From Ignavibacteriaceae bacterium (lineage in GTDB: Bacteria > Bacteroidota > Ignavibacteria > Ignavibacteriales > Ignavibacteriaceae), in assembly GCA_026193755.1 (NCBI GenBank), contig JAPHUI010000262.1, forward strand, positions 1-6,612: 6,612 nt of DNA, written 5' to 3'. The position numbers and the translations under genes are program-made. The stretch's first letter is position 1. Each line of letters starts with the position of its first letter. The notes beneath the pieces are model-generated. The model was given only the letters and a program-made list of their open reading frames with translations. It did no database searches and had not been told where the DNA came from. Of this stretch, positions 5,993-6,612 are shown one piece after another.

Positions 5993-6612
5993 ATGGGTTT
6001 AGAATATTTTATTGATATTAGTTGGTCAACTGCTGCCCAGGTTGTAATGCTGGGTTTCATTGGCGGTATATTGAGCGGATTTATTGGTTCGGGTGGAGCA
6101 TTCTTCATGACACCCGGAATGATGAATTTAGGAGTATTGGGTCCTGTAGCAGTAGCAAGCAATATTACACATAAATTTGGTAAAGCAATGGTCGGCTCAA
6201 AACGCCATAGTGAATTAGGAAATGTTGATAAAAAACTTTCTATTTTTATGCTGATAACTGCCGCTTTAGGAATACGCCTAGCTGTAATGGTTATGAAATT
6301 TATGTTCGAGGGTAAAGAAGGGCACAGTGCAGCAACAAGTGCTGGTGCTGACTTATATATTAGTTTGGTATTTGTCATCGTGCTTACAATAGTATCCATA
6401 TCAATGCTGAGGGATATAAATAAATCTCGTAAAAAGTTGGATAAAGGTCCTTCGAGAAAAATTGTAGAATTTTTAAGTAAACATAAATTACCGCCATTAA
6501 TATATTTCCCGGTTGCTGACATTTCGGTTTCATTATGGGTCGTTCTTATTGTTGGACTAGCTTGCGGTTATTTGGCAGGAACTATAGGAGTTGGAGGATT
6601 TATCGGAGTTCC
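5993..6612 (+). CDS. TauE/SafE-family permease, N-terminal part (cut by the window end)
   Basis: An open frame of 206 codons runs off the right edge. It encodes a membrane protein of the TauE/SafE (sulfite exporter-like) family. Both copies of the family's glycine-rich repeat are visible: GFIGGILSGFIGSGGAFFMT (21-40), then VAVASNITHKFGKAMVG (52-68), and GLACGYLAGTIGVGGFIGV (188-206). The second repeat normally begins the C-terminal half, so about half the protein is present. A long, partly basic loop (about 139-172, RDINKSRKKLDKGPSRKIV) separates the halves. Members move sulfite, sulfoacetate or other organosulfur anions, but most are uncharacterised. It starts 44 nt after the preceding gene, apparently in the same operon, and makes a second anion carrier beside the SLC13 protein; one could take up and the other export. 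The family call is firm, the substrate is not. Confidence 0.88.
   Translation, partial: MGLEYFIDISWSTAAQVVMLGFIGGILSGFIGSGGAFFMTPGMMNLGVLGPVAVASNITHKFGKAMVGSKRHSELGNVDKKLSIFMLITAALGIRLAVMVMKFMFEGKEGHSAATSAGADLYISLVFVIVLTIVSISMLRDINKSRKKLDKGPSRKIVEFLSKHKLPPLIYFPVADISVSLWVVLIVGLACGYLAGTIGVGGFIGV

Noticed and set aside
5935..6522. A 195-codon open frame on the minus strand
   Set aside because: It lies antisense to the TauE/SafE gene, which has clear family motifs and a ribosome binding site. The minus-strand peptide shows no recognisable domain and is best explained as a shadow of the + strand gene.
1..6612. Mobile elements, CRISPR arrays, tRNA or rRNA genes
   Set aside because: I saw no transposase or integrase motifs, no regularly spaced direct repeats and no tRNA-like cloverleaf or rRNA sequence. 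Nearly all of the window is covered by recognisable protein genes.

Overview
The window is a compact, AT-rich bacterial stretch with every recognisable gene on the + strand, and it looks like one or two operons. Shine-Dalgarno sequences of the GAGGA type precede most genes. The gene content (many stand-alone receiver proteins, a CBS protein, an SLC13 anion transporter, a cytidylate-kinase-like protein and a TauE/SafE permease) suggests an anaerobic or sediment-type Gram-negative bacterium. I think of Desulfobacterota or an FCB-group lineage such as Ignavibacteria/Calditrichota. The sequence alone does not settle this, and it holds no rRNA or tRNA to help.

Region 1 (2-1178) is signalling: the C-terminal end of a histidine kinase, a stand-alone receiver protein 2 nt downstream, then a 218-residue protein with an intact phospho-acceptor histidine box but a decayed ATPase domain. 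Region 2 (1179-1290) is the longest non-coding gap and holds a possible sigma70-type promoter. Region 3 (1291-2802) has two more receiver proteins, each with a different short C-terminal tail and no DNA-binding domain, followed by a two-CBS-domain protein. Region 4 (2872-6612) is the membrane/effector half: an SLC13/DASS-type anion transporter, a large cytidylate-kinase-like protein with a BON-like segment and two C-terminal membrane helices, and the first 206 residues of a TauE/SafE-family permease that runs off the window.

Read together, the genes suggest a phosphorelay (kinase, receiver, phosphotransfer-like protein, receivers) beside a nucleotide-sensing CBS protein and two anion transporters. 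None of the receivers has a transcriptional output domain, so signalling probably works through protein-protein contacts. A regulated uptake/export system for sulfate, sulfite or an organic anion is a reasonable hypothesis. The substrate and the wiring are inference; the domain assignments rest on visible motifs.

The points most worth following are the Spo0B/ChpT-like decayed kinase, the SLC13 transporter with both SNT motifs altered, and the membrane-anchored kinase-like/BON fusion.
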